Part shown: positions 22,070 to 33,720 of the stretch, one piece after another | Numbering within the stretch: position 1 is the stretch's first letter | Layout: each line of letters starts with the position of its first letter | Notes under the pieces: model-generated | The model's input: only the letters and a program-made list of their open reading frames with translations | Database searches by the model: none | Told to the model about the DNA's origin: nothing | Source: Ancistrus triradiatus | Lineage: Eukaryota > Chordata > Actinopteri > Siluriformes > Loricariidae | NCBI GenBank assembly: GCA_025084515.1 | Contig: JAJAGP010002184.1 | Span: 1-64,000, forward strand | Length of the DNA: 64,000 nt | Reading direction: 5' to 3' | Translations under genes and position numbers: made by a program

Positions 22070-22400
22070 ACTGTGCAAAACCACCACGCAGGCCGCAAAA
22101 TGCGCGAGAGCTGAAATAATTAGAGGGATATCCAGCAATTAGATCGGATTTATCACAAAGAAACAAATCCCGCCATGGATTATTTGGCTTATTTCTATCG
22201 ACTCTGTTTTTTCCTTGATGGAAAATCGCATGACTGTCATTTCGGATCGAATCAATGGTGTTAAATCGCGGGTTAACAGGCTGTAAGTCCCTCTAATTAT
22301 CCCTTCTTTCAGCTTTCATTTCGCTCCCCCCATGTGGCGGGGTTACACCACTGAGCAGGACCACCCACACCACTGCATGCTGGCTAGTTAGCTCTCCAAA
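22070..22400. promoter_or_regulatory. Candidate conserved non-coding block
   Basis: Unique GC-balanced sequence rich in homeodomain cores (aataattagaggg at 22115-22127, caattag, ctctaattatccc) and a CCATGG-centred site. It stands out from the AT-rich or repetitive flanks. There is no open frame. Conservation cannot be tested here. Confidence 0.35.
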
Positions 22401-23160
22401 CACTCCACAAACACTCCCGAAGCTCGCCTGCATGGACACAAGCAAGTTCAGAGATAAAGAAAAACACTGCTAACACTGTCTCATAGCTTCACCAAAAGGA
22501 TCTCATACTGCTTTTGCCTTTTAAATAAAACGCGTCCTCTTTTTGCTTTTGTTTTTTATTTTTTATTTTTGGAAAGCCTCCCTTTCCAAACCACACACTA
22601 CCGTTCTATCAAAAAATACCACGTCACCTGTGGTAACCCATAACAACCTTATTATTCTGACGTGGTCAGCGCAGCAAGTGCGGTTTCGGAAACCATGGCG
22701 ACCCGAGGGAGAGCACGGGTAGTGACGCACCGCGCTCAGAGTTTTACTCTTAGGCAGTTTGTCCCGCTGCAGATGTACTTATTTAGTTTTTGCCTTTTCT
22801 GCCCGTTAGGTTCCGTTGTCTGGTGCTTTACTAGACCGGTATAAACTCTAAACTACAATGCTAATGAGTGAAGGTTCAGGTTTTTAGCTTAACCCTACAC
22901 CTTTATTCTAAAAAAGCAAGGCTCAACAGAAACGCCATATAACATAAAACCTCATTCCTTTCTTTGGGTCAGTCCATTGGTATCCATTAAATACGCAGGA
23001 ATAGTTTTGCTTTCCTTTTCGAGATAAATAATTTATCATGATCATCCAAGCATAAAAAATACATTATAATTTAATTAAACAATAAATTCCATTTTATTTA
23101 ATATTTAAAAAACTCACTTAAAAACCTAAAGTAATAAATTGACCACATCCTACTTTCAAT
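22400..23160. other. Intergenic DNA with an RFX-like site
   Basis: Near 22688-22703 'ggaaaccatggcgacc' resembles half of an RFX X-box. A 60-residue frame begins nearby (22662) but resembles nothing known. The rest is AT-rich. Confidence 0.35.
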
Positions 23161-23179
23161 AGTCTGTTTTTTTATTTAG

Positions 23180-23182
23180 TAA

Positions 23183-23219
<37 letters not shown>

Positions 23220-23738
23220 GATACGAGAGGTAAATCAGCAATTATTATTATTATTATTATTAGTGGTAGCAGTAATAGTAGGACTGAAATGTTATAGAAA
23301 TATAGGCTATTGTTTAGCAAACAATCAAATAACTGTATATTCTTAAATGAAACCACACTATTGTTATTAAAATATATCACCTATACAAACAGTACTTAAC
23401 ACCATATTAAGAAAAACAATTTAACAATACACTTTAATAACACAATTTCTATTGGTCATCATTTAAAACCATTTATTATTTATAGTCATTATTATTGTTA
23501 TTATTATTATTATTATTATTGACAAATTATAATTAGTAGTATTTTTGTTGTTGCTATACTACTACTACTACTACTAATAATAATAACAAAAAGTAGGCAT
23601 AGCAAAAATATTAATAATTATAATTTAATAATAAATATTGTTAATATTATCATCGTTGTTATTATTGCATACTATTATCATAGTCATTGTATAGTTGTAT
23701 TTTGAATAATAATAATAAAAAAATATATATAATTGTTG

Positions 23739-23782
<44 letters not shown>

Positions 23783-23785
23783 AAT
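23180..23785. repeat. AAT/ATT-rich low-complexity region
   Basis: Separate (AAT)n at 23185-23217, (ATT)n at 23240-23262, 23490-23520 and 23742-23780, with ACT runs near 23560. It resembles the arrays at 13.1-14.0 and 20.8-21.3 kb. Confidence 0.8.
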
Positions 23786-24150
23786 ACATGCTATATTTGG
23801 TGAAGTGGCTAAAGAAGTTCTGCTGCTTTGATAGAAGCAGGACGGCTTTCACATAAACACTTAGGAAGTTAAACACCGACCACAGTGGGTCTGCTTTCTA
23901 GAATCTGTCCCTGTGTTTATTCAGGGTTTGGTTCACTAAACGCTAATTTCTGACTTTGTGTTGTTCCCGGTGGTCTGGAGATTACATATGTCAGGAAAAA
24001 CCGAGTGAGGATATTTTGAGAGAAGAGGCTCAGGACCAGCGGTGTGCCCCAGCTCATGCTGTGATTGATTTCATCATTAGATGTTAATCTGCAGCTCGGC
24101 ATGGAGTCAGTATGATGCGTAGATGTGCGCGCGGGCCTCCACATCATCGG
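23786..24150. other. Intergenic DNA, no gene seen
   Basis: Unique-looking sequence. The 76-residue minus-strand frame near 23917-24147 resembles no known protein. Confidence 0.35.
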
Positions 24151-24560
24151 TCTCGAGCTGTATCAGATCAAACAATCAGCACGTGCCATTTAGGGACCAT
24201 TATCCGTGATCGAGTGCAATATAGGACAAGCCTGTGAGATGAGGGACATTTGTATATGCTTTATTCCTGTTTTTTTTTAAAGCTAGGTCTACACACATGC
24301 GCGCACACGCACACGCGGGCACACGCACGCTTGCACTGAAATGAAGATATGAGTGGAACTGCAGGCCTCACTGTGCAGGAATGCAGGCGGCTCTTCTCCC
24401 CTGACACGCGGGCCAACAGCGCCTGATGTACGGCTACAATAAATTAAGGCCAGTCGCTCCCACGCGCCGCCCCGCCGTGTTTATCCAGCGCGCGGAGGAA
24501 TCTTGGGCTTAATTAATTTAGAATGTGTAAATAAAGCGCGCATACAGCACTCCCCTCTTC
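24150..24560. promoter_or_regulatory. Candidate regulatory block with CpG-rich part
   Basis: Unique DNA with a GC-rich section (24290-24490) and homeodomain/forkhead-type cores (gggcttaattaatttag and tgtaaataaa, 24507-24535). No convincing open frame. Called on composition and motif content only. Confidence 0.35.
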
Positions 24561-24800
24561 TCGGGAAACAAAATATTAACTTTGGAGGTGCTCGCCTCAT
24601 TTACACGCTCAGGCTCACTGACGGGCACCTGCTGCTGGATGCCACCATTAACCCCCCTGCCCCCCCAACCCGTAGCCTCTCAGACCCACGTACACGTACT
24701 GCAGTGACATCCCCTCGGACCCACGGGCCATTATTCCCAAACAAGGACATTACAGATCAATTAAACGCTCCAAATCTTTATCTGCTCTTCAGATAGGTTA

Positions 24801-24814
24801 GTCACCATGACAAC
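24801..24814 (+). promoter_or_regulatory. RFX-type X-box
   Basis: GTCACCATGACAAC matches the X-box pattern GTNRCC-N(0-3)-RGYAAC at all but one position. X-boxes bind RFX factors. No promoter or gene is visible next to it. Confidence 0.4.
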
Positions 24815-25257
24815 GCTGGAGTCCTGTGTGACATCACAATAACACACTGATCCGCAACAAGGGACCTGAACTGGAACGGAAAAGACTTTAAGGTAAGCCT
24901 TATGAGAGGAGCAGGGGTTTATATGTGACCCTCTAGCCAGTGCTGTAACAAGGAGGTGGGGCAGGTAATGCTCGCCTACAGAACCAACACTCAAAATAAT
25001 CCTAAAAACAGTACGTAGGAAAAACAATATTCATTCCGTTGTTTTGTACGTGTTTATATACAAAAGAAGGGGCCAAACCCCTAATAGTTACCTATTTGCC
25101 GGTCCTAGGCCATTTGGGGTGTGTGTGTGGGCCAGGGGTGCAGGCGGGGGGCCATGGGCTAAATTAGAGGGGCCAAGAGTTACATAACTCTTGTTCCCAA
25201 AAGTGAGGAAACTTGCTCCTAATTTAGGAGGACTATATGTTCTATAGTGGTCTAAAC
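24815..25257. other. Intergenic DNA, no gene seen
   Basis: Contains a G-rich patch near 25115-25165. The minus-strand frame 24761-25027 resembles nothing known. Confidence 0.35.
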
Positions 25258-25751
25258 AACAGTGTGCAGAAGTCTTAGGCCACCATTAGATTAGACATCC
25301 CATTGGTTTAGCAATAGTATAATGACCATATATAGTTATTTCTCAGTCTTTTCATTAGAATACAACCAGAAAATACAGAAAATGTGTATGCAGTATTTAA
25401 AAACTGACTAATTTCTGAAAAAAAAAACAGCTTCTATGACCTCCCCTTACACTTAGCAATAGCAACATCTGAGAGCTTGATCGTGAAGCCAAGTTGACCC
25501 TTTTACAGTCTGAAGAAGCTTGATCAGAAATGTTTTTTTTTATGAAGGGTAGCAGCCAAGAAACCACTTTTCGGAGGGCTAAGATATATTAAAACTCACA
25601 AAGATTAGAATTAAGATCAGTGAAAAAGAGGATTATGGAGTTATGGAGAAATTTTTGTGTCCAATTGCTGACAATATGTCATATATGGTCAATATAGCAT
25701 TGCTAAAGCAAGAAATCTAATGGTGGCCTAAGACTTTTGCACAGTACTGTA
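25258..25751. mobile_element. Tc1-type element (family C), internally deleted, both ends present
   Basis: Inverted ends match: 'tgcagaagtcttaggccacc' at the left and 'ggtggcctaagacttttgca' at the right. The repeat extends inward (attagattagacatcccatt against the inverse of ctaaagcaagaaatctaatg). About 490 bp long; the interior keeps only decayed transposase phrases (gaagaagcttgatcagaaat). Confidence 0.8.
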
Positions 25752-25914
25752 TATCTGGAAGCTCACTAAATACTGATTAAGGAGTCAAATCTCAAACGGT
25801 TAACTATTTGACAGATCCAGTATATAAGGCATTATTTAGTACCCTACACTCTAAACCAACAGAGACAGTAGAGGTACTGGGCTTAGGGTCCATAATGTGC
25901 AACATGACCTGGTA

Positions 25915-26755
25915 AAACATCACCAGATTTTCACACAAAGTCCAAAATGTAGATTCATTTGAAGGTGAAATTTGAGTCAGGTGTTTCAATCAGTGGGATG
26001 ATAATTAGGTGTGAGTGGACACCCTGTTTTATTTAAATAATCTTTATTTCATCTATTAAAGAATGAGCTACAGAACACATTTGGGGAAGTCTATCAGGGC
26101 ACGAACAAAGGCTGAGGACCCCAGAGAAAGAGTTGTTGATGTTCATCAGGCTGGAAAAGGTTACAAAACCATCTCTAAAGAGTTTGGACTCCACCAATCC
26201 ACAGTCAGACAGATTGTGTACAAATGGAGGAAACTCAAGACCATTGTTACCCTCCCCAGGAGTGGTCAACCAACAAAGATCACTCCAAGAGCAAGGCGTG
26301 TAATAGTCCATTAAGTCACAAAAAGGCAACCAGGGTAACTTCTAAGCAACTAAAGGCCTCTCTCTCACTGGCTAATGTTAATGTTCATAAGTCCACCATC
26401 AGAAGAACACTGAACAACAATGGTGTGCATGATAGGGATGCAAGGGGAAGGCCACTGCTCTCCAAAAAGAACATTGCTGTCCATCACATGGCTCATAGAC
26501 CAGAGAGGAGGCTACTGGAAAAACAATTTATTAAGTGTTATGTCTGGAGAAAGGAAAGCACTGCATTCCAGCATAAGAACCTTATCCCATCTGTGAAACA
26601 TGGTGGTGGTAGTATCATGGGTTGGGCCTGTTTTGCTGCATCTGGGCAGGACGGCTTGCCATCATTGATGGAACAATGAATTCTGAATGATATCAGAGAA
26701 TTCTGAAGGAAAATTTTATTATTATATTATTATATTATTGCTGCACAACAGGGTT
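25915..26755 (+). mobile_element. Tc1-type transposon fragment with transposase 5' half
   Basis: The transposase DNA-binding part is readable from about 26099: RERVVDVHQAGKGYKTISK, then the second helix-turn-helix region and GRP-like linker (STNKDHSKSKA in the shifted frame), then VKHGGGSIMGWACFAASG near 26593-26650. A piece of the catalytic domain is missing between 26490 and 26540 and the 3' half is lost; the copy ends with right-end sequence 'gggttcacagactttcaagc'. Not functional. Confidence 0.8.
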
Positions 26756-27696
26756 CACAGACTTTCAAGCCCAACTGCATAGTGCATTGTGTGTCTATAA
26801 GAGATATGACTTTAGGTTCTATGTCATATATTTCTATATAAAAATGTTCCCCGTTTAAAAGCTTCTCCTGTTAGTGTTGTGTTGTATTCATGATCGGACC
26901 AGAATAAAATGATTGATGTAGGTACAGATTTCTTCTGTAAACCATGTCAGTATCTTTTCATCACGTCGTGACGTGTCCATTATTATAAGCCTAGTTAAAC
27001 AGAGCAGCTCTAAACACACTCGGAGAGACAGAACCACAAAGGTGATGATTTTTATATCACAGAGCTGCGGCAAAGCTTTCATGTTTATAATTTCCTTCGT
27101 TTTCCATTCGCTTTTCCTGGTTCAGGCTGAGATCTTCTACCCAGACTTCTCTATCACCAGCCAGCAGGATCCCCAGATGTTTCCAAACCAACTCTGCTGC
27201 AAAATTCCTTCATCGGCTCCTGGCTCTGCCTGGGGTATCAGTCCAGAGGGATGTGACTGGAATAGTCACGCAGTGGGAGTTGACCAGGGGGCATCCTTGT
27301 GAGATGCCCAAACCACTTCAGCTGGCTCCTCTTGATCTGAAAGAGCAGCTGCTCTACTCCAAGGTGCCCCCAGACTGAAGAATTCCTCACCCTGTCTTAG
27401 AGAGTAAGCCCAACAACCCTGCAGAGAAACCTCATTTATGCTGTTTGTACCCACGACCCTTACATAGAGCTAATACACTCAGGTAACTCTCACCTTCATA
27501 AGGTAAGTTAAGATCCAACTTCACACAAACGAGTGAATTTTGCTGGAATATTGCATGCTGCAGTTTGATAAAACACAGAACATATGTTCATCCCAACGTT
27601 CATTCCTTACCTTAACCCTCAGATGACATTTTAACCAAGCAGCATTTAAAGAAACCATTGTTTATCTAGTTAACTAGTTCATGAGCTTTGTTCCAT
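26756..27696. other. Intergenic DNA, no gene seen
   Basis: Short AT-rich and GC-balanced stretches. The frames at 26973-27302 and 27266-27454 do not resemble known proteins. Confidence 0.35.
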
Positions 27697-27700
27697 AGGC

Positions 27701-27840
27701 AAAGGCAGGACGTAATGCACAGGAAGCCAAAGTCAACGTCAAATGTTATAAGGAAGAAACCTTGGAAGGACCAAGACTCTTTGGGTGGCCTAGATGATTT
27801 AAGGAAGAATTAAATTAAGTTACCTAATGAATATGTTTAT
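27701..27840 (+). repeat. Dispersed fish repeat R, 3' part
   Basis: Contains 'ttataaggaagaaaccttgg' and 'aaggaccaagactctttggg', the 3' half of the repeat. Confidence 0.6.
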
Positions 27841-27879
27841 AGCAATAGTTTACATAATCTAATTATAAAAATGAAAGAG

Positions 27880-28200
27880 GTCACCTCTCTTACCAAGGCC
27901 CTTCACCTACGATTGGGGTGGCTCAGCTCTAGGAAGAGTCCTGGTTGTTCCAAGCTTCTTCCATTTAAGAATGTTGGAGGTCACTGCGCTCTTGGGAACT
28001 TTCAGTGCAGCAGATTTTTTGTATCTGTGGCTCCCCACAATCCTGTCTCTGAGCTCTACAGGCCGTTCTTTCCTCCTCATGGTTTGGTTTGTGCTCTCAT
28101 ATCCATAGTCAGCTGTGAGACCTTCTATAGACAGGTGAGTGCCTTTAAAATCATGTCCAATCAACTGAATTTACCACAGGTGGATCCAATCAAGGTGTAG
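27880..28200 (-). mobile_element. Tc1-type transposon 5' fragment (another family)
   Basis: On the minus strand a frame ending at 27907 encodes a transposase N-terminus: RRKERPVELRDRIVGSHRY, then AALKVPKSAVTSNILKWKKL and GTTRTLPRA, a helix-turn-helix and linker of the Tc1 class. The rest of the transposase is missing. It is distinct from the other Tc1 families in the window. Confidence 0.75.
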
Positions 28201-29088
28201 AAATAAAAAAAATTAAAAAAAGAAATCAATAGAATCATAAAAGCTAAAGTAACAAGCCTGGTTTGTAAACGTAGTGAGTGAAAAGTACATATTTTTCCTG
28301 CGAAATGCAAAAGTAAAAAGTATTAGGTTGCAGAAATAATCAAGTAAAGTACAGATACATCAAATACTGAAGTACCGTAAGTATTTGTACTTTGTTAGTC
28401 CAGACTGCTTTAGAGTTGAGCTTAGCAGTAATAATGTAATGTTGTCCCATAAACAGACAACACATCGCAGTGAGTTATTTTTGACTCCTGAGAGAGAATC
28501 TCCGAGCAGCGCCAGGGTTCAGATCCGGTCCTGTACCCTGCGCGAACTGGCTAAAGCTATACGCCAGGCTAACGTGCTAATGTGACTGTTGGCTCGCACG
28601 CTGTAACCCCGTCCTTGTGCGCCTAAACAAAACAGACGTTTTACAATTACATTTCATAACGTTATAAAACAAAGGAGAGAACCGGGTGCTTAGCTTAGCG
28701 TCCGGGCTAGCACGCAGGGCGAAACGCGATCAGAGGGAGGTCGCGAGGCCAAACTTTTTAAGACTAATGTTTATTTAGAGAAGCGAGCGTGTGTCTGTGT
28801 GGCTCGAGTGCTCGCTAATGTCTTTAACAGAGTGGCTAAGAGCAGCTCGGCCCGCTAGGCGGGCTAGCGTGAGGAACCTTGAGCCGAAATGAAAAAATAA
28901 ACCAGAAATGTAAATGATTAGTCTGCACGGAGTCGCTGTTGGAATTACCAGAAACACCGAGCAGTTTTATATGTCAGAGAAGATTTTTTATGACCAGGCT
29001 GCAGTTAGAGAGGGAGTGTGTTTGTGAGAGAGTGCGTGTAAGTTTGTATGTGTGTGGTAGCCTTTGTGTGTATGTGTGGGCGTGTGTT

Positions 29089-29093
<5 letters not shown>
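28201..29093. other. Intergenic DNA with a GC-balanced block
   Basis: 28270-28400 is a fragment of the 'acttttacttaagta'-type repeat (compare 11.2-12.3 kb). 28490-28880 is GC-balanced with many CpG and 'gctaa/gctag' phrases and may be an old repeat or a CpG-rich regulatory block. No gene recognised. Confidence 0.35.
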
Positions 29094-29122
<29 letters not shown>

Positions 29123-29301
29123 GAGGGAGAGTTTTACAGTTTGTGAAATTGAATTAGATACGCTCGGGAATCTGACCCCGTGCAGACCCGTGCATTTTTC
29201 CAGCTCCCCGCTTTATGATGTTTTGGGGTGTTTTAGTTTATTCAGCTGCAGCCTTGTGTCACTGCATTCGGTGTTTCTCTCCTCTCTCTCTCTCTCTCTG
29301 T

Positions 29302-29332
<31 letters not shown>

Positions 29333-29354
29333 CACCACCACCACCACCACCACC
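29094..29354. repeat. Microsatellite cluster: (TG)n, then (CT)n(CA)n(CAC)n
   Basis: (TG)n at 29093-29122; a compound array at 29281-29354 passes from CT to CA to CAC. Reading frames through them are artefacts. Confidence 0.9.
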
Positions 29355-29512
29355 AACATGGATCTGAGAAGCTGTGCAGGAACACCCACCAAAATACACA
29401 CGTATACATAAACAGATACACAGACATACACTAAAACCATATAAAGACCATAAAAACTATAAAGCTCATGAAAACACACTCCCTAACACAGCATATGTAT
29501 ATATACGTATAT

Positions 29513-29533
29513 ACTAAATACTTTTTGCCCCAC

Positions 29534-29600
<67 letters not shown>

Positions 29601-29790
29601 TGGGGCAAAAAAGTATTTAGTCAGCCACTGATTGTGCAAGTTCTCCTGCTTATACAGATGAGAGAGGTCTGTAATTTTCTTCACTTCAACTATGAAAGAC
29701 AAAATGAATAAGAAAATTCCAGGAAATCACATTGTAGGATTTTTAAAGAATTTAATTGTAAATTATGGTGGAAAATAAGTATTTGTAATG
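29513..29790 (+). mobile_element. Two Tc1 ends (family B) joined by a (TA)n array
   Basis: 29513-29538 is the last part of a right end (ctaaatactttttgccccac). (TA)n follows at about 29544-29594, then a left end begins (cacagtggggcaaaaaagta) and runs to about 29790 (cagccactgattgtgcaagt and onward). The interior and transposase are absent. The matching 3' end of this family lies at 41955-42402. Confidence 0.75.
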
Positions 29791-29799
29791 CTCTTCGTT

Positions 29800-30230
29800 T
29801 TATATATATAGGTTCTCCCTGATTTATGATGGGGATATGTTCAACAAATCCAGCATAAGTTAAGAGGATCATGAACTGATAAGTTTAATAGAGTCTGTAC
29901 TGTATCATAGAGGAGTCAGTTACACATTAACACTTACATTACCCTACAGTTACCCAAAATCATTACCACAAAACCTATTTTATAAGCTTATAGGGTTGAA
30001 AAATCTCATGTCATTCAGTGAGGAATGATGAAAAACACGATAAACTCAATGAAAACAAAGAAAAACATGATATACACAGCGCAGATCTGCAATGAGAGAG
30101 AGCTGTTGTGAATCTGAATCACTGTGTACTGAATCGTGAATCATGAATCGAGTTTCGGCTGAAACGACGACAACCGAGACAAATTCTTCTAGTCAAAATG
30201 CGTTGAGAACTGAAGTACCACTGTACACTT
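29800..30230. other. Probable decayed DNA element
   Basis: The left part reads 'ggttctccctgatttatgat' and the right edge 'gaactgaagtaccactgta', end sequences of the sort seen on fish DNA elements. A related phrase is at 59773 (cagtggaacctc). No coding capacity; low certainty. Confidence 0.3.
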
Positions 30231-30231
30231 C

Positions 30232-30860
30232 TAATCAGCCAATCACACGGCAGCAAATTTAGGCATGATCAAGACAAGAAAGATGGGAAAGATGGGAAAA
30301 AAAGATGATTTAAGTGACTTTGAATGTGGCATGACTGTTAGTCTGAGTATTTCAGAAACTGCTGATCTACTGGGATTTTCACACACAGCGCCACCTCTAG
30401 GGGTTAACAGAGAATGGTCTGAAAAAGAGAAACTATCCAGTGGCCAGAGTGGTTCAGGCTGATAGAAAGAGAACAGTAACTCTAATAACCACTCGTTACA
30501 ACCGAGCTGTGCAGAAGAACATCTCTCAACAAACAACACGTCAAACCTTGAAGCAGATGGGCTACAGCAGCAGAAGACCACGCCGGGTGCTCCTCCTACC
30601 AGCCAAGAACAGGAAACTGAGGCTACAGTTCACACGGGCTCACCAACATTACACAGTAGAAGACTGGAAAAATGTTGCCTGGTCTGATGGGTCTCGATTC
30701 CTGCTGCTACATTCAGATGGTCAGAATTTGGTGTAACTAACATGAAAGCCTGGATCCATCCTGCCTCGTACCAACGGGTCAGACTGCTGTTGGTGTAGTG
30801 GTGTGGGGGAGATTTTCTTGGCACATTTTGGGCCCCTTAATACCAACTGAGCGCGGTTTA
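30232..30860 (+). mobile_element. Tc1-type transposon 5' half (family A)
   Basis: Transposase remnants in two frames: KKDDLSDFECGMTVSLSISE, then ETADLLGFSHTAPPL near 30294-30400, and from 30440 QADRKRTVTLITTRYNRAV, MGYSSRRPRRVLLLPAKNRK and EDWKNVAWSDGSRFLLLHSD. The last covers the first catalytic Asp region. The 3' half is missing. Related copies, in reverse, are at 39.5-40.5 and 62.0-62.6 kb. Confidence 0.85.
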
Positions 30861-30869
30861 AACAGCACA

Positions 30870-31245
30870 AACAGATAAACCGACACACACTTAGACCCAC
30901 TTATAAGCATGTGTACATCCTAACACTAACAGACATGCATGAGCAAACACAAACAGATACACCCTAAAACCTGATGAGACCCATATACACCCGTAATACG
31001 GACAGACATACACACAAACACGTACTGACACACTAACAGCCACGCATATGCGCTCAATAACACGCATAAAAGACACGCTATGCCTACATACATAGAGTAT
31101 GTACATAAACAGACACACTGGCCCACACTAAAGCCCACACACACATACACACACTCTCTCTGTATCACATGCATATCACAGTCACAAAAGCACACCCAAA
31201 TGGACAGGCTGCAACTCAATTAAACACAAATACACACTCATTTAC
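30870..31245. other. CA-rich degenerate sequence
   Basis: Long stretch rich in 'acacac', 'cataca' and 'acagac' phrases, an eroded CA-type satellite. No gene. Confidence 0.5.
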
Positions 31246-31247
31246 TA

Positions 31248-31690
31248 CAGAAAATGCTCGAAAGTTTGTGAACCCTTTAGAATTTTCTAGTTTTCCGTAT
31301 AAATATGACCTCAAACATCAGATTTTCACACAAATCCTAAAAGTAGATGAAGAGAACCAAACTCAACAAATGAGATAAAAATCTTCATAACATGTATCAT
31401 GGCACGAACAAAGCAGATTTCTAAGAACATTAGAAAAAGAGCTGCTGATGGTCATCAGGCTGGAACCATCTGTAAAGTGTTTGGACACCACCAAGCCACA
31501 GCCAGACAGGTTGTTACTCTCCCTCAGAGTAATCGGCCAACAAAGATCATTCCAAGAGCAAGACGTGTAACAGGTCACGAAGGAACCCAGGGTAACTTCC
31601 AAGCGACTAAAGAGCACTTTCACATTGGCTGATGTTAATGTTCAGGAGTCCACCATCAGAAGAACGCTGCAAATCAACACCACCTGGTCA
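31248..31690 (+). mobile_element. Tc1-type transposon 5' fragment
   Basis: The left end 'gaaagtttgtgaacccttta' is followed by a start region and a decayed DNA-binding part (ARTKQISKNIRKRAADGHQA, then ATARQVVTLPQSNRPTKIIP). It is the same family as the copies at 7.6, 26.0 and 60.1 kb, cut off after the second DNA-binding subdomain. Confidence 0.8.
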
Positions 31691-32200
31691 AACACCACTG
31701 CAGCTCTTGTTGTATTTGTGAAAAAAAACATTAGACATTCTGTAATTTTAATGATGATAATGCAGTAATGAGAAATTAATTAAGTAGAAATGCATAATAA
31801 ACCATGTAACCTTAGCTCTTGGTATGTATTTGTGTGTTATATGAGTGTCAAGCATTACACACAGTGGTTCTAATGATAATAAAGCAACAATGAATACTGA
31901 ATAACTCAGCATGTAAGGATCCATAAACATGAATGAAGATCATGACAAATCCAGCAAGAACAACAAAACAACAATGGCAACAATTATAATACTAATGCTA
32001 TTATATCCATACAAATCAGGTTTAATCTGTTAATATCACTGCAAACTACACACACACATCTATGTAATAAAATAATAACTGAATAGCTAAACAACATTTT
32101 ATTCTGAATATTGTCAGATTTGTTTGTTTGAAGAACTGTAAAATATACAAAATAAATAACACTAAATACTTCCCACTGTAGCCTATAGAATTTGTTTTCT
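31691..32200. other. AT-rich intergenic DNA, no gene seen
   Basis: Short frames only; nothing recognisable. Confidence 0.4.
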
Positions 32201-32204
32201 GACC

Positions 32205-32355
32205 TTTTACAGTTTTTAATACAGCATACACGTTTTCTGTATTTTCTGGTTGTATTTCTGAGACAGAGAAACAATAACATATGATCATTATACTATTGCT
32301 AAAACAATGGTATGTCTAGTCTAATGGTGGCCTAAAACTTTTGCACAATATTGCA
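32205..32355 (+). mobile_element. Tc1-type family C right end
   Basis: Ends with 'atggtggcctaaaacttttg' then 'cacaatattgc', the right terminal repeat seen at 25.75 kb. The rest of the element is missing. Confidence 0.65.
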
Positions 32356-32402
32356 AATCCAAGAAAATGATTCATGACATATCTAAGAACAACATTAAGT
32401 CT

Positions 32403-32434
32403 GTACTATTTATATATATATATATATATATATA
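32403..32434. repeat. (TA)n microsatellite
   Basis: Short TA array in AT-rich flank. Confidence 0.8.
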
Positions 32435-32794
32435 TCAATATCTGTATTAATGTACAGATTAATCTATGAGTATGAATCTATAAATAAGTCTATAAATATG
32501 ACACTACATCATAGAAACATTGGATACTGATATATACAAATATATCAATGGTTTTACTTCATAAAACCATATTAGCACTAAAATAACTATGAATTAAGAC
32601 CGCTTTTATTTTATTTTATTGCAAAATATAAAAAGAATGAAGTTATGTATTGATAAGAAGTAGAAATTCAGGAAAATGACTTAAAATCATGACATATCTA
32701 ATAACAACATCATTGCATCTGTATTATTTATATATCAACATATATATATACAATTATAGAAACATTAAATACTTAACAAGGGCATATTCAGATG

Positions 32795-32998
32795 CATTTT
32801 ATTTATACAGCACTTATTCACAATGGAGCATTGTCTCAAAACAGCTTTACAATTTTAGATGATCTTCTTACATTTTGGACAATCCAAAATGGAGCTAGGG
32901 CGACAGCGGCAAGGGGAAACTCCCTAAACATTATAAGGAAGAATCTTTGGGAGGACCAAAACTCCGAAAGGAAAAAAAAACCATGGTGGCTTAGATGA
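32795..32998 (+). repeat. Dispersed fish repeat R, near full length
   Basis: Starts 'tttatttatacagcacttat', contains 'gcgacagcggcaaggggaaa' and 'aaggaagaatctttgggagg'. A good reference copy for the family in this window. Confidence 0.75.
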
Positions 32999-33285
32999 TA
33001 AACATAAAAATGAAACTAAGATTCTAATCAAATGATCTGTAGTAATAGTCAAAAAAACAGAAACTATGAAAATATTAATGGATGAATAAAATAATGACTA
33101 AAATAAAATAACATAAAAAACATTCATATCAGTATTATTTAGTTCATGACACATTACAGTAATATATACACTTATTAGTAATCATAGTAATAAGAACTAA
33201 TTTTATATATATTTTATTACTAATATTCCCTTATTAAGTGTTTAATGTTTCTATGATTTGTAGTCCTCATAGACTTATATATTTA

Positions 33286-33323
<38 letters not shown>

Positions 33324-33720
33324 TATTATAAACATTAAACAGTTAATAAGGGAATATTAGTAATAAAATTAGACTAGCTGAACATTTGTCTTCTGAGCTT
33401 GACTATAGCTCTTGTTTTATTTTATTGCAAAATATATCTTAAAAAGATAAGGTTAGGTAATGATAATAAGTATTAAATAATTACTTAATCCATGAAAACA
33501 ACTTCATAAAAATATCATGAAAGTATAACAACAGTGGTTAGATGGTAACAATCATAAATAATACTACAGCACTAATTGGGAATATGTCCAGCTACAAAAT
33601 TATGGATTTTAATGTTTATTTTGACAGAATTCCCTTTGTTCGTAGGTTAATGATGTTGTTTTGTGAGCCATTACTCTCTGTTTGTGTTCTGCTGACTCTC
33701 GTGGCCATATTGACTCACAC
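32999..33720. other. AT-rich intergenic DNA with a (TA)n array
   Basis: (TA)n at about 33290-33320, with related sequence on both sides in inverted orientation (gaatattagtaataaaa near 33352 against its inverse near 33215), so the locus forms an imperfect palindrome. No gene. Confidence 0.45.

Noticed and set aside
19587..24166. Shared 15-mer ctcgagctgtatcag at 19587 and 24152 as a regulatory pair
   Set aside because: In 64 kb a few exact 15-mer matches are expected by chance, and the flanks do not match.
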